Shown here piece by piece: positions 34,172 through 47,826 of a DNA stretch of 64,000 nucleotides. The notes beneath the pieces are model-generated. The model made no database searches. It was not told the DNA's origin and saw only the letters and a list, made by a program, of their open reading frames with translations. A program made the position numbers and the translations under genes. Origin of the DNA: Nothopassalora personata (taxonomy: Eukaryota > Ascomycota > Dothideomycetes > Mycosphaerellales > Mycosphaerellaceae); assembly GCA_033816765.1 (NCBI GenBank), contig CM066294.1, positions 1,984,001 to 2,048,000 on the forward strand, written 5' to 3'. Each line of letters opens with the position of its first letter. Position 1 is the stretch's first letter.

Positions 34172-36251
34172 TCAACGCAAAAAGTGCGGCAACACAGCAT
34201 CCCTCGTCCTCCTACTCTCATACTCCCTCCCCGTCGACCGATCGCTCCCCCTACTCACCACAGGCTGTGCCATCGTCACTCCCACCTGCCCATTCTCACT
34301 ACTACCAAGGTTCTTCTCCGTCCCCTCACTCTCACTCAGATTCCGCAGCGTCGTCGAATCGCCCTCAAAGTCCTTAACCTCATCCAAGAATCTCACGTGC
34401 CGCTGGTGCCACTCGGTCTGCTCGTAGTCGTAAAGCGCGTCGTCGGCGGTGCCAGAGTACCATAGTGGTTCGTTGGCGGCAATTTTCTTCACGTCTAGCC
34501 AGGGGTGTCGGGAGCTGTTGGCGGCGAAGAAGATTACGTCCACCTCTTCGAGGCAGCGGTTTGAGGTGTCGGGGTAAAAGAACTAGATTGCACAGGGTCA
34601 GGGAAGGTGGAGGGGGACAAGGAGGGAGAGTAAGGACTTACGTAGATTATGGGTAAAATGGTAGCGTTCGTCGCGACGAAAATGAGGTATGTTCGCCAGG
34701 TGATGTTAACGAAGGCGGGTGGGGAGATGATGACTACGATGAAGTTCGCGAGCCAGTTGGCACTTGTTGAGATTGCGTTTGCGGGACCGCGGATTCGGAG
34801 AGGGACGACTTCGACTTGGTAGAGCCAGGACATGCCTTGCCAGCCGATGGCGAAAAAGGTGCAGAAGACGAAGACGAAGACTATTCCGGCGTTGAGGGAG
34901 GCCCGACTGTTGATGGAGAGGCAAATGGATAGGACAATCATGGAGATGGTCATGCCAAAGGTGCCGATCATGAGGAGTGTTCTGTTGACTTGGTTAGTAG
35001 GTCATTGGGTGATGGGGTCGGGGAATATAGCGTACCTACGACCGCAGAAGCGATCGATTACCCAGACAGAGACGAAAGAGGCGAGGAAGAACTCCGTTCC
35101 TGCGCAGCTTGCGAGGAGTCGAGCTACCCATGGTACCGTCTTGTACTGGAAATTGAACATTTGGGCGAAGTACTGCGTCATGACTGCAATCGTGTAAGTA
35201 AAGATACGACAATACGGGTGGGTCAGTCCTTACAGTTTATGCCACCGATTTGCTGAAAGAATTGCAGCCCAACCGCGAGCAGAACACGATGGAAGTCACG
35301 GTAATCGCCCATTCTGAAGACGTTCGTGAACTTGCTCGCGCCCTTAATCATCTCGATGACAGCATCCTTGATCTGTAAGAACTCCTGTCGGACTTCTTGT
35401 GCAGTAGGCTCCTGGTCGTTGAGAGCGGCAAGCACTTCCAAGGCATGGTGTTCTCGCCCTCTCAAGATCAGCCAGCGAGGGGACTCGGGCGTGAGGAAGA
35501 GAATTGCTCCTGCCGCGACGATTGCGACGATCTGAACACCGATTGGTACTCGCCATGCAGCGTCGTTAGGATCCAGCCAAGCGAATGCAAAGTCCATCCA
35601 GTATGCGAAAGAGAGGCCCGCAGTCAGGCAGCAACCTGCTGTCAGCATGAGCACGGTACCTCTGCGATGTGCCTTGGTGCATTCAGCTTGCCATGCTGGG
35701 ATTGCAGCACAGTTGAAGCCTGCGTCCGGCACGTTAGCATGAGGTATTCGCTACGAGGAAGCATGCATACCATTTCCCAAGCCAGCAACAAATCGTCCGA
35801 CCAGAAACTGTGCCCACTGGAACGAAGACACCTGCAGAATCTGGCCAACGAGAAGGAGCGTAAGACCCATATATATCATCTTCTTGCGGCCAAGTCTGTC
35901 CCCGGTGAAAATAGCTATGATAGCGGCTACGAGACATCCCAGATTCCAGATGGCTACAGTGAAGCCTTCAAGCTGAGAGATGTGCAGCAATGTGGTTCCT
36001 GGTGCCGAGTAATCCGGACCTGGATCGATGGATGGAAACTGCTCCAGAAATGATCGGATGGTCAGGAAACCTCCCATGTTACCCTGATCATAGCCATAGA
36101 GACTGCAGATTCATCAGTCTCACGCACTGATATGACGTTGAAGCCATTCCACACACAAGAATACCATGCCCGACACAACGCCGATAAGCTGTGACAGAGG
36201 CCTGCCTCGCAAGCCCAAGTACGGTTGCATCTTCGGTATCTGCACTACCAT
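34172..36251 (-). CDS. MFS sugar transporter, six exons
   Basis: Exons 36157-36251, 35771-36102, 35234-35719, 35036-35183, 34642-34981 and 34172-34582; the five introns are 50-59 bp and all GT-AG. The product is 603 residues. Family marks appear in order: FFLYGYDQGNMGG at the first helix, GDRLGRKKM after helix 2, WRVPIG and the PESPRWLI signature, QQIGGINFMTQYF at helix 7, and CWQG-like plus VEVVPLRIRGPANAI near the end (PF00083). The C-terminal 100 residues are a soluble cytoplasmic tail with FLDEVKDFEGDS. The start is either the ATG at 36251 or the in-frame one at 36230. A proton-coupled hexose or disaccharide porter of the plasma membrane is likely; the substrate cannot be told. Each junction restores the family frame. 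Confidence 0.85.
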
Positions 36252-38644
<2,393 letters not shown>

Positions 38645-39533
38645 GTTTGATCACATTGGCGTCAAGGCGTAAAGAGAGGGAAGGATACCTCTTCGCATGG
38701 GATGAATTACGACTGCATAGCGAAATTTGATGTGCATGCTTGGGTCGCAGCTTTAGCTTCGCTGACCATTTGTACAGTACGTGGCATGCGAATGCCGCCA
38801 ACAGACCACTGTCGATGGTCTTGACGTGCGTCTACACCTCGCCGTCAACTAGATAACGATTGAGCCTCCGGCCTCCGTGTACGCCGTGCCGAGGCTAGTC
38901 ACGTACACTTTCTTCCATTTCCTGTCTTTCCAATAACATAGACGACTCACCTGGAACAGTAGAACGATTCGTCTGACGCTGCCAAAACACATAAAAAGCA
39001 CCTACCGCACGCCGGCAAAGACGGCCCGAAGGCCACGCCTCGCGATGAACCTTACATGTTGACCATGTGGCGAGATTCGGCTCCATCTCAAAATCACACA
39101 ACGATCGTGCGACCGCTATTCTTGGCCACACAATGACACCACACATTCGGGAAGCAAGCAGACCCTCGGCTGACAGAACTTGTCCGTGCGGAGACTCCAG
39201 AACATCCCTCCGCACTGGCTTATACCACAGCTGGCTTGAAGTGTAAGATCGCTTCAGCAGCAGCAGCGGAGCACTATTGGCGGAAAGGCCTAAGAACGCT
39301 GCGTACCCCGGACTGACGTGCAGGAGCGTGGCACCGGGCTGTACTACAGCGAAGGCTTGCAGCTTCAAGACGTTGTGTTACTGAGTTGGAGAAAAGGCTA
39401 AAGTCGATGGCCTGGCGCATTCATATATCGAGTTGAACCCTGTTGCCATGAGGTATGCGCCGGCGTGGAGCTGACCATACCAATTGACCACGCAGTCGAC
39501 GTGACGGATCTGTCTGGACGTCGAGATTTCAAG
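38645..39533. other. Intergenic between HMT1 and the second sugar transporter
   Basis: 889 bp; no supported gene. A 157-codon minus-strand frame (38895-39368) has no recognisable domain. Confidence 0.45.
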
Positions 39534-41151
39534 ATGGGCAAGGCAAAGACGACGTTCTACAATGTGTTGCTGGCGATGTTCGCGGCCACGGGGTACGCTG
39601 CATGCCTGTCCTACTCCAAGTCACTTTCACTGACCTCGTCCACAGGTCGTTCCTATTCGGTTACGATTCTGGTGTCATGACCGACGTGATTGCGTCACCA
39701 CACTTCCTCAACTATTTCAACACCGTCAAAACATCTCCCATAATCGGCGCCATCAACTCGACCTTCTCCGGCGGCGCAGTCTTCGGCTCCCTCATGGGAG
39801 GCCTGACAATGGACCGCTTCGGCCGCAAACGCACAGTCCAAATCGGCCCCTTCATCGCAGTAGTCGGCGCAATCCTCCAATGCGCCGCCGTGAACCTCGC
39901 CATGATCCTCGTCGGCCGCATCATTGCTGGCTGGGCAGTAGGCCTCATGTCCATGTCCATTCCCGTCTACCAAGCCGAATGTGCTCACCCCAAGATGCGC
40001 GGCTTGATCGTCGGACTCACACAGCAGATGATAGGAATAGGCTTCATCGTCTCAACCTGGATGGGCTATGGATGCCACCACGCCCCAGACACCAACTCAG
40101 TCCAATGGCGCTTCCCCCTCGCCTTTCAAATCGTCCCGGCCTTCCTCCTCCTAATCGGCTTCTTCTGGCTGCCTGAGTCGCCCCGCTGGCTAATCGAAAA
40201 CGACCGTGACGAAGACGGTCTCGTGATACTCCGCCGTCTCCACTACGACGGCACGAACGAGGACTGGATCTCTCACGAAAACAACGAAATCCGTGCCACC
40301 ATCTCCGCTGAAAAGGCCATCACCGTGCCCGGCTGGCGCATCATGTTCACTGTCCCCCAATGGCGTCTCCGGCTCTCTCGCGGCGTGCTCGTGCAGGTTT
40401 TCACTCAGCTGACAGGGATAAATGTCATCGGATACTACCAAACCATCATGTACGAATCCCTGGGCATCACGGGCGGACGTGCGATCCTCGTGGCTGGAAT
40501 TTATAATTGTGTCGGTCCCATCGCGAATGCGATTTTCATCTTCTTCATCTTGGACCGCGTTGGCAGGAAGAAACCACTCCTCTTCGGCGCCGCAGGCATC
40601 ACAATCGCACTGATCTGCGAAGCCGCCATCAACAGTCAAAATCTCGACGGCGACCGCCACGGCCTCAGCATCGCAGGCGTCTTCTTCCTCTTCCTGGTCT
40701 CCGTCATCTTCAGCTTATCCTTCGGCCCCATCTCATGGGTCTACATGTCCGGTGAGTCCCTCTGTATCTCCAATCCAATTGGGGGGGAACTTCGTCCTTT
40801 GACTCATCTTCGTCGACAGAAATCGTGCCCATGCAAATCCGCGGCCGCGGCAACGCCTTCGCGACCGGAATCGGAAACTGGCTCGTCTCAACCTTCTTCG
40901 CGCAAGTTTCACCAATCGCGTTGGGGGTTATCGAGTGGAAATATTATTTCGTTTTCGTCGCTTGGAATCTTCTGGTTACGATTCCGACGATTTATTTCTT
41001 CTTCCGGGGGACGAATCAATTGAGTTTAGAGGATATTGATTTGCTCTTTGGAGAGCGCGCTTTGGGGACGCTGCCGGAGGAGTTGGAGGAGAAGGATGTG
41101 GAGGAGGCGCTTAGGAGGGAGAGTGTTATGACGAAGGGGGTGGGTGGATAA
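39534..41151 (+). CDS. MFS sugar transporter, three exons
   Basis: Exons 39534-39592, 39646-40751 and 40820-41151 give 498 residues. The order is SFLFGYDSGVMTDV (helix 1), DRFGRKRTVQIG, GRIIAGWAVGLMSM, PVYQAECAHPKMRG, PESPRWLIE, QLTGINVIGYYQ and WVYMSEIVPMQIRGRG, all hallmarks of the sugar porter family (PF00083). Twelve hydrophobic segments are visible. The C-terminal tail is short and Glu-rich. Both introns (53 and 68 bp) restore conserved motifs. The start is the ATG of MGKAKTTFYN; an in-frame ATG 69 bp upstream is possible. It differs in exon layout from the transporter at 34-36 kb, so the two are not a recent tandem duplication. Substrate is unknown. Confidence 0.88.
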
Positions 41152-41237
41152 GGGGACGGTTTCGATGTGAGGATGGGGGAGGGCGAGGAGCAATGAATGG
41201 GATTTTGTGTAGCGTTTCGTGTATTGTCATGGACTCG

Positions 41238-42236
41238 TTATGATGGAGTATTCCAGCCTTCTATCTGGAACTCGTGTTTCACGTCGCGGGCGTTCGTTGC
41301 TAATGGTACTCCAGCCTCGTCGAATAACGTCCGCTCCACGTACGTGACCGTGCCCTCCTTATCGATAAGAATCACAGTCTGCTTCGTTGTCCCATACGCC
41401 CTCTGCCCAGGCTCCACTTTCGCATGATCCGGCGTCTCTGTACCACCATCATCTCCCGCTCTCAAATGATCTGCCGTCCGGGTTTCAATGATCTGCCCCT
41501 TGGCTGGCGGAATCATGATGGAGTCGCGCATATGTCGGACATACATATCCCAGTCTTCCTCGACTTTCCGTTTGGGAATGTCGTCTACACAGAGGATAGA
41601 GAATAGGTCCTCGATGAAGTTCTTCGGGCTTTGTTCCTTGCTGGTGATGATGTGGTCTTTGATTTTGCTGTTCAGGAGTTGCTCTCCGCGAACCACTTTG
41701 GGCCAGGTGGCGTCACCGAAGTGGGAGTTACTTATGCCGTGCGTCTCGCCTGGATGAGTTGCGATTCGGCGAAGTCCGGTAGAGGACTCTGTGCGGTTTG
41801 AGATGATGGCGAGGCCGGGCATGTGCTGATCCTCGTGAGAAGGAGCTCGTAGCTTTCCATATAGCATCGTGAAGCCGCCAATGTCACGGATGCCGACATC
41901 CGTCATCAGCCTCTCGGCGAGGCCTTCCTCCGTCTCGCCACTGTCCGGTGGGATCGTTAGATATGAATTCGTGATGGCACCACGGCTTTTGGCTTGGTTG
42001 ATCTCAGTGTCGCCTTCCTCACGAAAGTTGGTCAGGATAGCCACTCGGCCTTGCTTGGTGATGCCGAGCCATGTTCCACGTTCTTGTCGCTGCAGATCGC
42101 GGCCTCCCAAGACGTGCGAGTTGGGAGAATCCCACCAGTCTGCTCGCAAAGTCGGTCTGCTCACAAACTCATCTCTGTTGCTGATGAGGACGAAGGGGTA
42201 GTCTGGGTGCGCTGTTGATAGCACTGAGATGCACAT
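41238..42236 (-). CDS. NRDE/TANGO2 family protein (DUF833)
   Basis: Intronless, 332 residues. It begins MCISVLSTAHPDYPFVLISNRDEF, carrying the N-R-D-E motif that names the family (PF05742) and the N-terminal Cys2 typical of NTN-hydrolase-like folds. RGTWLGITKQGRVAILTNFRE and DIGGFTMLYGKL are further family blocks. TANGO2 was linked to Golgi organisation in flies and to metabolic crisis in humans; a haem-trafficking role has been proposed. There is no signal peptide, and the location in fungi is not settled. It is transcribed away from GatA with a 355-bp interval between the two. Confidence 0.9.
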   Translation of the reverse strand: MCISVLSTAHPDYPFVLISNRDEFVSRPTLRADWWDSPNSHVLGGRDLQRQERGTWLGITKQGRVAILTNFREEGDTEINQAKSRGAITNSYLTIPPDSGETEEGLAERLMTDVGIRDIGGFTMLYGKLRAPSHEDQHMPGLAIISNRTESSTGLRRIATHPGETHGISNSHFGDATWPKVVRGEQLLNSKIKDHIITSKEQSPKNFIEDLFSILCVDDIPKRKVEEDWDMYVRHMRDSIMIPPAKGQIIETRTADHLRAGDDGGTETPDHAKVEPGQRAYGTTKQTVILIDKEGTVTYVERTLFDEAGVPLATNARDVKHEFQIEGWNTPS

Positions 42237-42591
42237 GTCGGTGTCTTGGACGTCATCAAGTTCTGTTTTAATCCTTCTCTGGTGTTGATGTGGGTAAAGG
42301 GCTTGCTATGCTAGAATATCGTAAGCTATCGTGCTAGTAGACTGGCCTGGGATATATTCAGCCATTGTGTCCAGGCCTGCTATCAGGTGGTCCATGTCTC
42401 ACGTTTCTTTGGAGTACTGTTGAGGTTTGGGGAACGAAAACGAACAAATGACCACTGCAGTGCTTCGAGCTCCTGGCGCACCGAGGTTACCTAGGTACTG
42501 TAGTTCTAGAACTAGAACTAGTCCGAGGAAAGTAAAGTCGCGAAGCTCGACCAAGCACCTTCGATGCGACTTTGTCCTTGACCAGAATGTG
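42237..42591. promoter_or_regulatory. Divergent TANGO2/GatA promoter interval with palindromes
   Basis: 355 bp without coding content. Two perfect palindromes lie almost back to back: TACCTAGGTA (42488-42497) and TAGTTCTAGAACTA (42501-42514), the latter followed by a further GAACTAG copy. Confidence 0.5.
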
Positions 42592-44146
42592 ATGCTACGT
42601 CTTAGTCGTCTTCCGCAGCACAGTCCACGTGCCTGCAGCAGACTATTCTCTCAACATGTAGCGGCAAAGGCAGTGGCCACCGAGGCCGTCGATAACGAGA
42701 CTGTAGGAGCAAAGGCTCACTGCACAGCTCCCCGTCATGGCAGTGGTATGTATGCATCGCCCAAGACTCTGGCATGGCAAGCATTACTCAGTGTACACAG
42801 ACAAGCCCCTAAATGGCAAGTTCATCGGCATCAAAGCCAACATCCTCACCAAGACCACCGTCGTTCCCTCAACAGCTTCCTCCAAGACGCTCGCCGACTA
42901 TCATCCTCCGTTCCACGCGACAGTTGTCAAGCACCTCATCTCCAATGGCGCCAACATTCTCCCCAACGCCAACATGGATGAATTTGGCATGGGCTCTCAC
43001 TCGCAGTATTCCCACTTCCAACCTGTTCAGAGTCCGTTCAAGAGAGATGGCGTACCGCTTTCACCTGGTGGCAGCAGTGGGGGGAGTGCGGCATGGCTAG
43101 CATCGAAACTATGCTGGGCCGCATTGGGAACAGATACAGGAGGCAGTGTGAGGCTGCCTGCTGCGTATATGGGACAGATTGGCTTCAAGCCGAGCTATGG
43201 GAGGCTGTCGAGGTGGGGCGTGATACAGTATGCGAACTCGCTGGACACCGTTGGAATTCTGGCCGTCAACGCCGTGGATGCGAGCACGCTGTATCAAGTC
43301 TTGGATCACTTTGACGAGCGAGATCCAACGTCTCTACCGTTGTCTCTACGCGAGCGGATCCGCAGTAATACTGGCAAGCGAGACCCATCACATCTCCGGA
43401 TTGGCATACCCCTCGAATACAACATCCAAGAACTGTCGCCAGCAGTAAGAGAGACTTACCTCGCGACTCTGAATGCTCTCCAAGACGCTGGTCACACCCT
43501 CCATCCCGTCAGTCTGCCCTCCACCCGCCGCGCGCTCTCGGCCTACTACATCTTAGCCCCCGCCGAGGCATCCTCCAACTTAGCCAAATACGACGGAATC
43601 CGCTACGGCCACCGCACACCAACCGCCGACGCCTCTCCCAACTCCACGCCCCCCTTACCACTCTACGCTCAGACTCGTTCGGAAAGTTTCGGGGACGAAG
43701 TCAAACGCCGCATCCTGCTTGGAGCCTACACTCTCAGCTCCGAAGCGATCGACAATTACTTCATCCAAGCACAGAAGATCCGACGCATAGTCCAGCAAGA
43801 CTTCGATCGTGTCTTTGCTCTGCAGAATCCGCTGCTGGATGCATCTGTCGGTTCGGCAGGAGAGGTAGATGTCATCCTCACACCGACGGCACCGACCTTG
43901 CCTCCGACTGTTGAGGAGTTGAAAAGGCAGAGTGCGGTCGAGAGTTATATGAATGATGTGTTCACGGTACCGGCGAGTTTGGCTGGGTTGCCTGCGGTAT
44001 CTGTTCCGGTGCCGCTGCTTGAATCGCAATTGGCGAAAATGGACGAGGCGGATGTGAGGACCGCGGGAATGCAGATTATTGGGCAGTTTGGGGATGATGA
44101 GCTCGTGCTTGAAGCCGCTGAGACGCTGGAGAAGTTGCGGTTGTAG
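42592..44146 (+). CDS. HER2: Mitochondrial glutamyl-tRNA(Gln) amidotransferase subunit A
   Basis: Exons 42592-42745 and 42792-44146, separated by a 46-bp GTATGT intron, encode 502 residues. The N-terminus MLRLSRLPQHSPRACSRLFS is Arg/Ser-rich, as expected for a mitochondrial presequence. The amidase signature is complete: the catalytic Lys in GIKANI (residue 66), the cis-Ser in GGSSGGSAA, and the nucleophile in GTDTGGSVRLPA followed by GFKPSYGRLSRWGV. GatA releases ammonia from glutamine for the transamidation of Glu-tRNA(Gln) in mitochondria. The region between presequence and catalytic core is shorter than in bacterial GatA, as in other fungi. Other amidases are less likely because of the DEFGMGS block. 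Confidence 0.88.
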
Positions 44147-44450
44147 ACAGGATGATAATGATAACCAGCTTGTAGCTGGGAAATTCTGCCATTCTTTGCA
44201 ATCGCTGATCAGTGAAGACATCTCTGCCGAAGAGACGCAATTTCAATCTGAAAGTCCGACCAAGGAAATTCTCCTGCCTCGTGTGGGCTTGTCCTGAAGC
44301 ATCTTCCTGCCCGTCTAGACTATCCCCCAAACGCCTTGCTACTGGTATCTCAAACAACAAAAGAAAACACCGTTCGCATCAAGCGAGCCAGAACCTCCAG
44401 ACCCCCTACGGAAGAGAGCGCCTGCTCACATACTCAGCAGACGGGCTCTC
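44147..44450. other. Convergent 3' interval
   Basis: 304 bp between two convergent genes; nothing recognised. Confidence 0.4.
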
Positions 44451-45801
44451 CTAGATGCCACGTCCGACGCCTGCATTGCTGGCGCTTTCTCCGACTCTCA
44501 CTTCATCTTCCGTCACACCCAATCCACGACGGCTACTCGCTGTGGTACTCTGGCTCTCGCTTCGCTCACGTGGGCCAGCTACACCACCGACGCCTCCAGT
44601 ATTTGCAGCCCAAGCGGCCACACCAAGGCCAGCGGGTGGTGGCGGGCTGGTCATGCTTGGGACACGTTCCATGATGGAGTTCTCGCGTGTTGTTCTTGAG
44701 CTCGGAGTGCCTTCTGGACGGGTAGCGTCTGAGGTACTGCTGTCGCGGCGGCGCTGGCGGAGAGCACGTTCAAGCGCACGCACACGCTGACGAAGCTGCT
44801 CGTTCTCGGCTTTGACAATCTCCATCTCGTTGCGATATGAGGCTGCGTCGGCGTAGTGCTGCATGGCGGGATTGACGTTGAGATGGTTTGGTGACTGAGC
44901 TGGTGAAGGCAGTGGTTGGGGCACTGGAGCTGGAGTGCCGGCCTGAGCATGCGTAGACGATACGGTGTTCTCTGATGGTGCACGTGAGAGTGAAGGTCGA
45001 TGCGGCAGAGTGTACAAAGTGCCGCCGTGACGTGGGATCTCCATGGAGTGTCGTGCTGGTGTAGACCTTCCTGATGCGCCGATCGACGGCTGACGACTCA
45101 GTGCTTCACGGGTGTACCCTGTCGCAGCAGCAGCCCTCTCCGCAGAAGCCTGCGAGACACCATGCATCGGCACGCTTGCTGGTGCACCGCTCTGCGCCGG
45201 AGTGGACAGGTTCGTGATACTGCTACCCGCTTGGGAGACGTTTGTGGATGGTGTGTTGATGCTTCTCGTGCTGAATGAAGAGGACGATCTGTGTCGTCTA
45301 GAGGGAGTGGGATGGGTAGCTCCCGTCATCTGGTGGGTTGGGTTCGGGTCTGAGATGTCCACTGGCAGGAGCGATGCTGAAGTCGAGTTGGACGACAAAG
45401 ATGCATTGCTGGCCACTGAAGCAGACTGTGCCCGCAGAGCTGTGAGCTCTCTTGTCAAGCGGTTGACCTGTATCGCCCTGTCAGTATATTGCCCCTCACC
45501 TCTACCTCTTACATGTGTTGCTGCCTTGACCTACCACGGCCTCTTGCTCTTTCTCGCACTCCAGATACAGCTCAGCTGCCGTGAGCGGCCTTGGATGCCT
45601 CATGGGCACTTGGTCGTTGGTCGACATGTTGGGACTACGTGGTTGAAGCGGAGCAGGTGACAGGGTGGCAGAGGCAGGTTGGCTAGGAGGACCCATCAAC
45701 GCTGACGTTCGACGTGACGCGGTGGTGGAGACAGATGGCGAGATTGGGTTGCTACGGTCGAGGCGAGGGGAGGTAGGTAGACTGTTGATGTCGGGTGCCA
45801 T
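44451..45801 (-). CDS. Ser/Pro-rich coiled-coil protein of unknown function
   Basis: Exons 45535-45801 and 44451-45467, with a 67-bp intron, give 427 residues. Splicing builds a heptad-like ECEKEQEAVVNRLTRELTALRA segment around residues 80-105, and a second coiled coil EIVKAENEQLRQRVRALERALRQR lies near 300. The rest is Ser/Thr/Pro/Ala-rich and probably disordered, with many SP/TP sites for proline-directed kinases. The second coil is leucine-zipper-like, but I see no standard bZIP basic region before it. I do not recognise the family beyond a conserved fungal hypothetical. Nuclear or cytoskeletal roles are both possible. Confidence 0.7.
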
Positions 45802-46291
45802 GTTGTCGCTGGTGATGTCCTACACACGACTTGTCTTATCTGACTCCTGTTTGTACAGCGATCGTGAGTGCAAACAGATGAGGGAAGTGGGCGGGCCACG
45901 CGCTTCACTAGGGCGAGCAACGAAGGACGAATGAAGCGGGCAGCCGTTGTTGGGCTATCTTGTCATTGTTGTTGTGCAGAGACAAAGTGTTTCATCAGGA
46001 TCCGTGGCACGTACATCAGCGAGAGAAGATGTGTTTCGCCACGTTAAGTGGCAGCTCAAATAGTGGCTTAAGCTGTTGCCCCGCAGCTAGTTCTACCCTT
46101 GCATACGCTAGTGCGAGGGTCAACAACTGAACACATGAATGTAGCCAAGGGCGCAGGTAAACAGAGCCATGCTTTGATGTAGAAGACGGAGCTGGTATAA
46201 TGCAGAGCTGTGTTGATGTTCTTCTGCGCCGTATTCCATCTGCTCAATCTACAGTCTATACACGCTTCCAGCCCATCTCGAGCGAGCCATC
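45802..46291. other. Intergenic upstream of the coiled-coil gene
   Basis: 490 bp; promoter of the coiled-coil gene and 3' end of PER1. Nothing recognised. Confidence 0.4.
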
Positions 46292-47445
46292 CTACTGCTT
46301 CAGTCTCGAGCTCTGCATATCCTCATTCGCATCCTTTAGGAGGAAGCTAGACAAACATTAGCACAGCTCACCATCGTCAGCATGGCGTTGAACTCACTTG
46401 TACCACCAAATTGTCGGTACAACCGTCCCAAGATGCCACAGCGCATGCGCATCAACCATTCCCCACCAAGGCGGGAAATCGAACAACTCCAAACTCATTG
46501 CAAATATGATCCAAAACACAATCAACCCCGGCCACGCCGCCCACAACCTCCCAACCTTTCGATACCTCGTGATCGAGAACCACGTCCAGAGTACATTCTG
46601 GATCAACCCCACCACCACGTTCGCAGCCATGTTGTAGGTATAGTCGAAGCGGACGAATGTGAGGTATCCAACGTGCACTAGATAACACCCAGCACAAATC
46701 AAAGTCCACAGTCTCAGAATCGTCCCAGCCTTGCCGTCAAATCCATCCTCACGATCGAATCGGAAAATCCGAATCGCTGCGAAATATAGTCCATACATCA
46801 CACTCGCTCCCGCCGCGAAGTAGTCCAGCTTCTCCGTGGCATTGAAGTCCCTCGTGTGGAACACCATACTGAACACCCAACTCGCCATTCCAAAGTATCC
46901 AAACAATAGGTAATACCATCTGAGAGGATATCGAGCGGGTATATTGTCGCGGACTTTTCGGATCCCAGCGGAGTGCGCGAGGAAGTTCAGGAGGGAGAAG
47001 AAGACAGACGCGGGCTCTTGCATTCCGAGGAAGCGGTGGAAGGGCCATTTGCCGTGGAATTGAACGACGGGGGAGAGGAAGGGTGGGTCGCGGGCGAGGC
47101 GGGTTTCGGTTATGATGTGTTGGCAGGCATAGTCGCACTCTTGCGGGCAAGTCCAGAGGAGGAGGCGGTGTTGGAGGGCTCGAAAGGTGTTAGTAGAGAG
47201 CTGAGGGGGTGGGTGTTTCGTGATCGCGTACGTATGCCGATTCCATTCTCACCGCAACTGGCTTCTTCGCAGTTCTGTGGAGGCCTGGTCAGTACCCATC
47301 CATGTTCAATGCCTCTGGGTGGTTGTCAAAGACAGCGTACTTTGACACATGCTTTGAACTCAGGTAGGCGGTCGCCTATGCTGGCAGTGGCGATGCCACA
47401 TGCTGTCAGTAAAAGGCATAGTCTCTGTATGTTGTGTTGGCGCAT
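46292..47445 (-). CDS. PER1: PER1/PGAP3 GPI-anchor remodelling phospholipase, four exons
   Basis: Exons 47341-47445, 47232-47274, 46398-47178 and 46292-46346 give 327 residues. A signal peptide (MRQHNIQRLCLLLTACGIATAS) precedes a luminal Cys-rich part, CVKNCEEASCGENGIGIPLQ, then the family block LLLWTCPQECDYACQH and VQFHGKWPFHRFLGMQEPASV. Several membrane helices follow, ending DAHALWHLGTVVPTIWWYNF. These match Per1, the ER protein that removes the sn-2 acyl chain from GPI anchors. The second exon is only 43 nt, and the last intron (46347-46397) extends the protein by 18 residues past an apparent stop. All three introns are GT-AG and each restores family sequence. Confidence 0.9.
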
Positions 47446-47826
47446 GGTGCATAACGAGGAGACACGTGGAGGGAGCTTCCGCTCCGGGTTCCTGAATCCT
47501 GATCAGCACCGCTGGCGCGTTGTGGCTCAGACTTGAAACTTGGCGTCGATGAGTTCTGGCTTCTCATACAACACGGACAAAGTCTTGACCGTCGCGTGCG
47601 CTACCAGCAGCAACCTGTCGTCGCTGCTCACTCGCGTCCATATCCTCTAGCGAGCAGACTCGACATAGCTGTTCTACTCTACCAAGAGCGCGTCACTTTC
47701 GTGTTTTGCATGGAGGAAGGGCACTTCAAAAGTGCCTCGTACATTTTGCTCGCCATTTAGCATGCGCATGGACAAACATCGCTCGCTTGACTAACGCATT
47801 CAGTAGTACTGATCAGTCGGGGCATC
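47446..47826. promoter_or_regulatory. Divergent PER1/TFIIIC-subunit interval
   Basis: 381 bp between outward-facing genes; no coding content recognised. Confidence 0.45.

Noticed and set aside
44651..44983. Minus-strand frame inside the coiled-coil gene
   Set aside because: A frame-shifted shadow of the Ser/Pro-rich gene.
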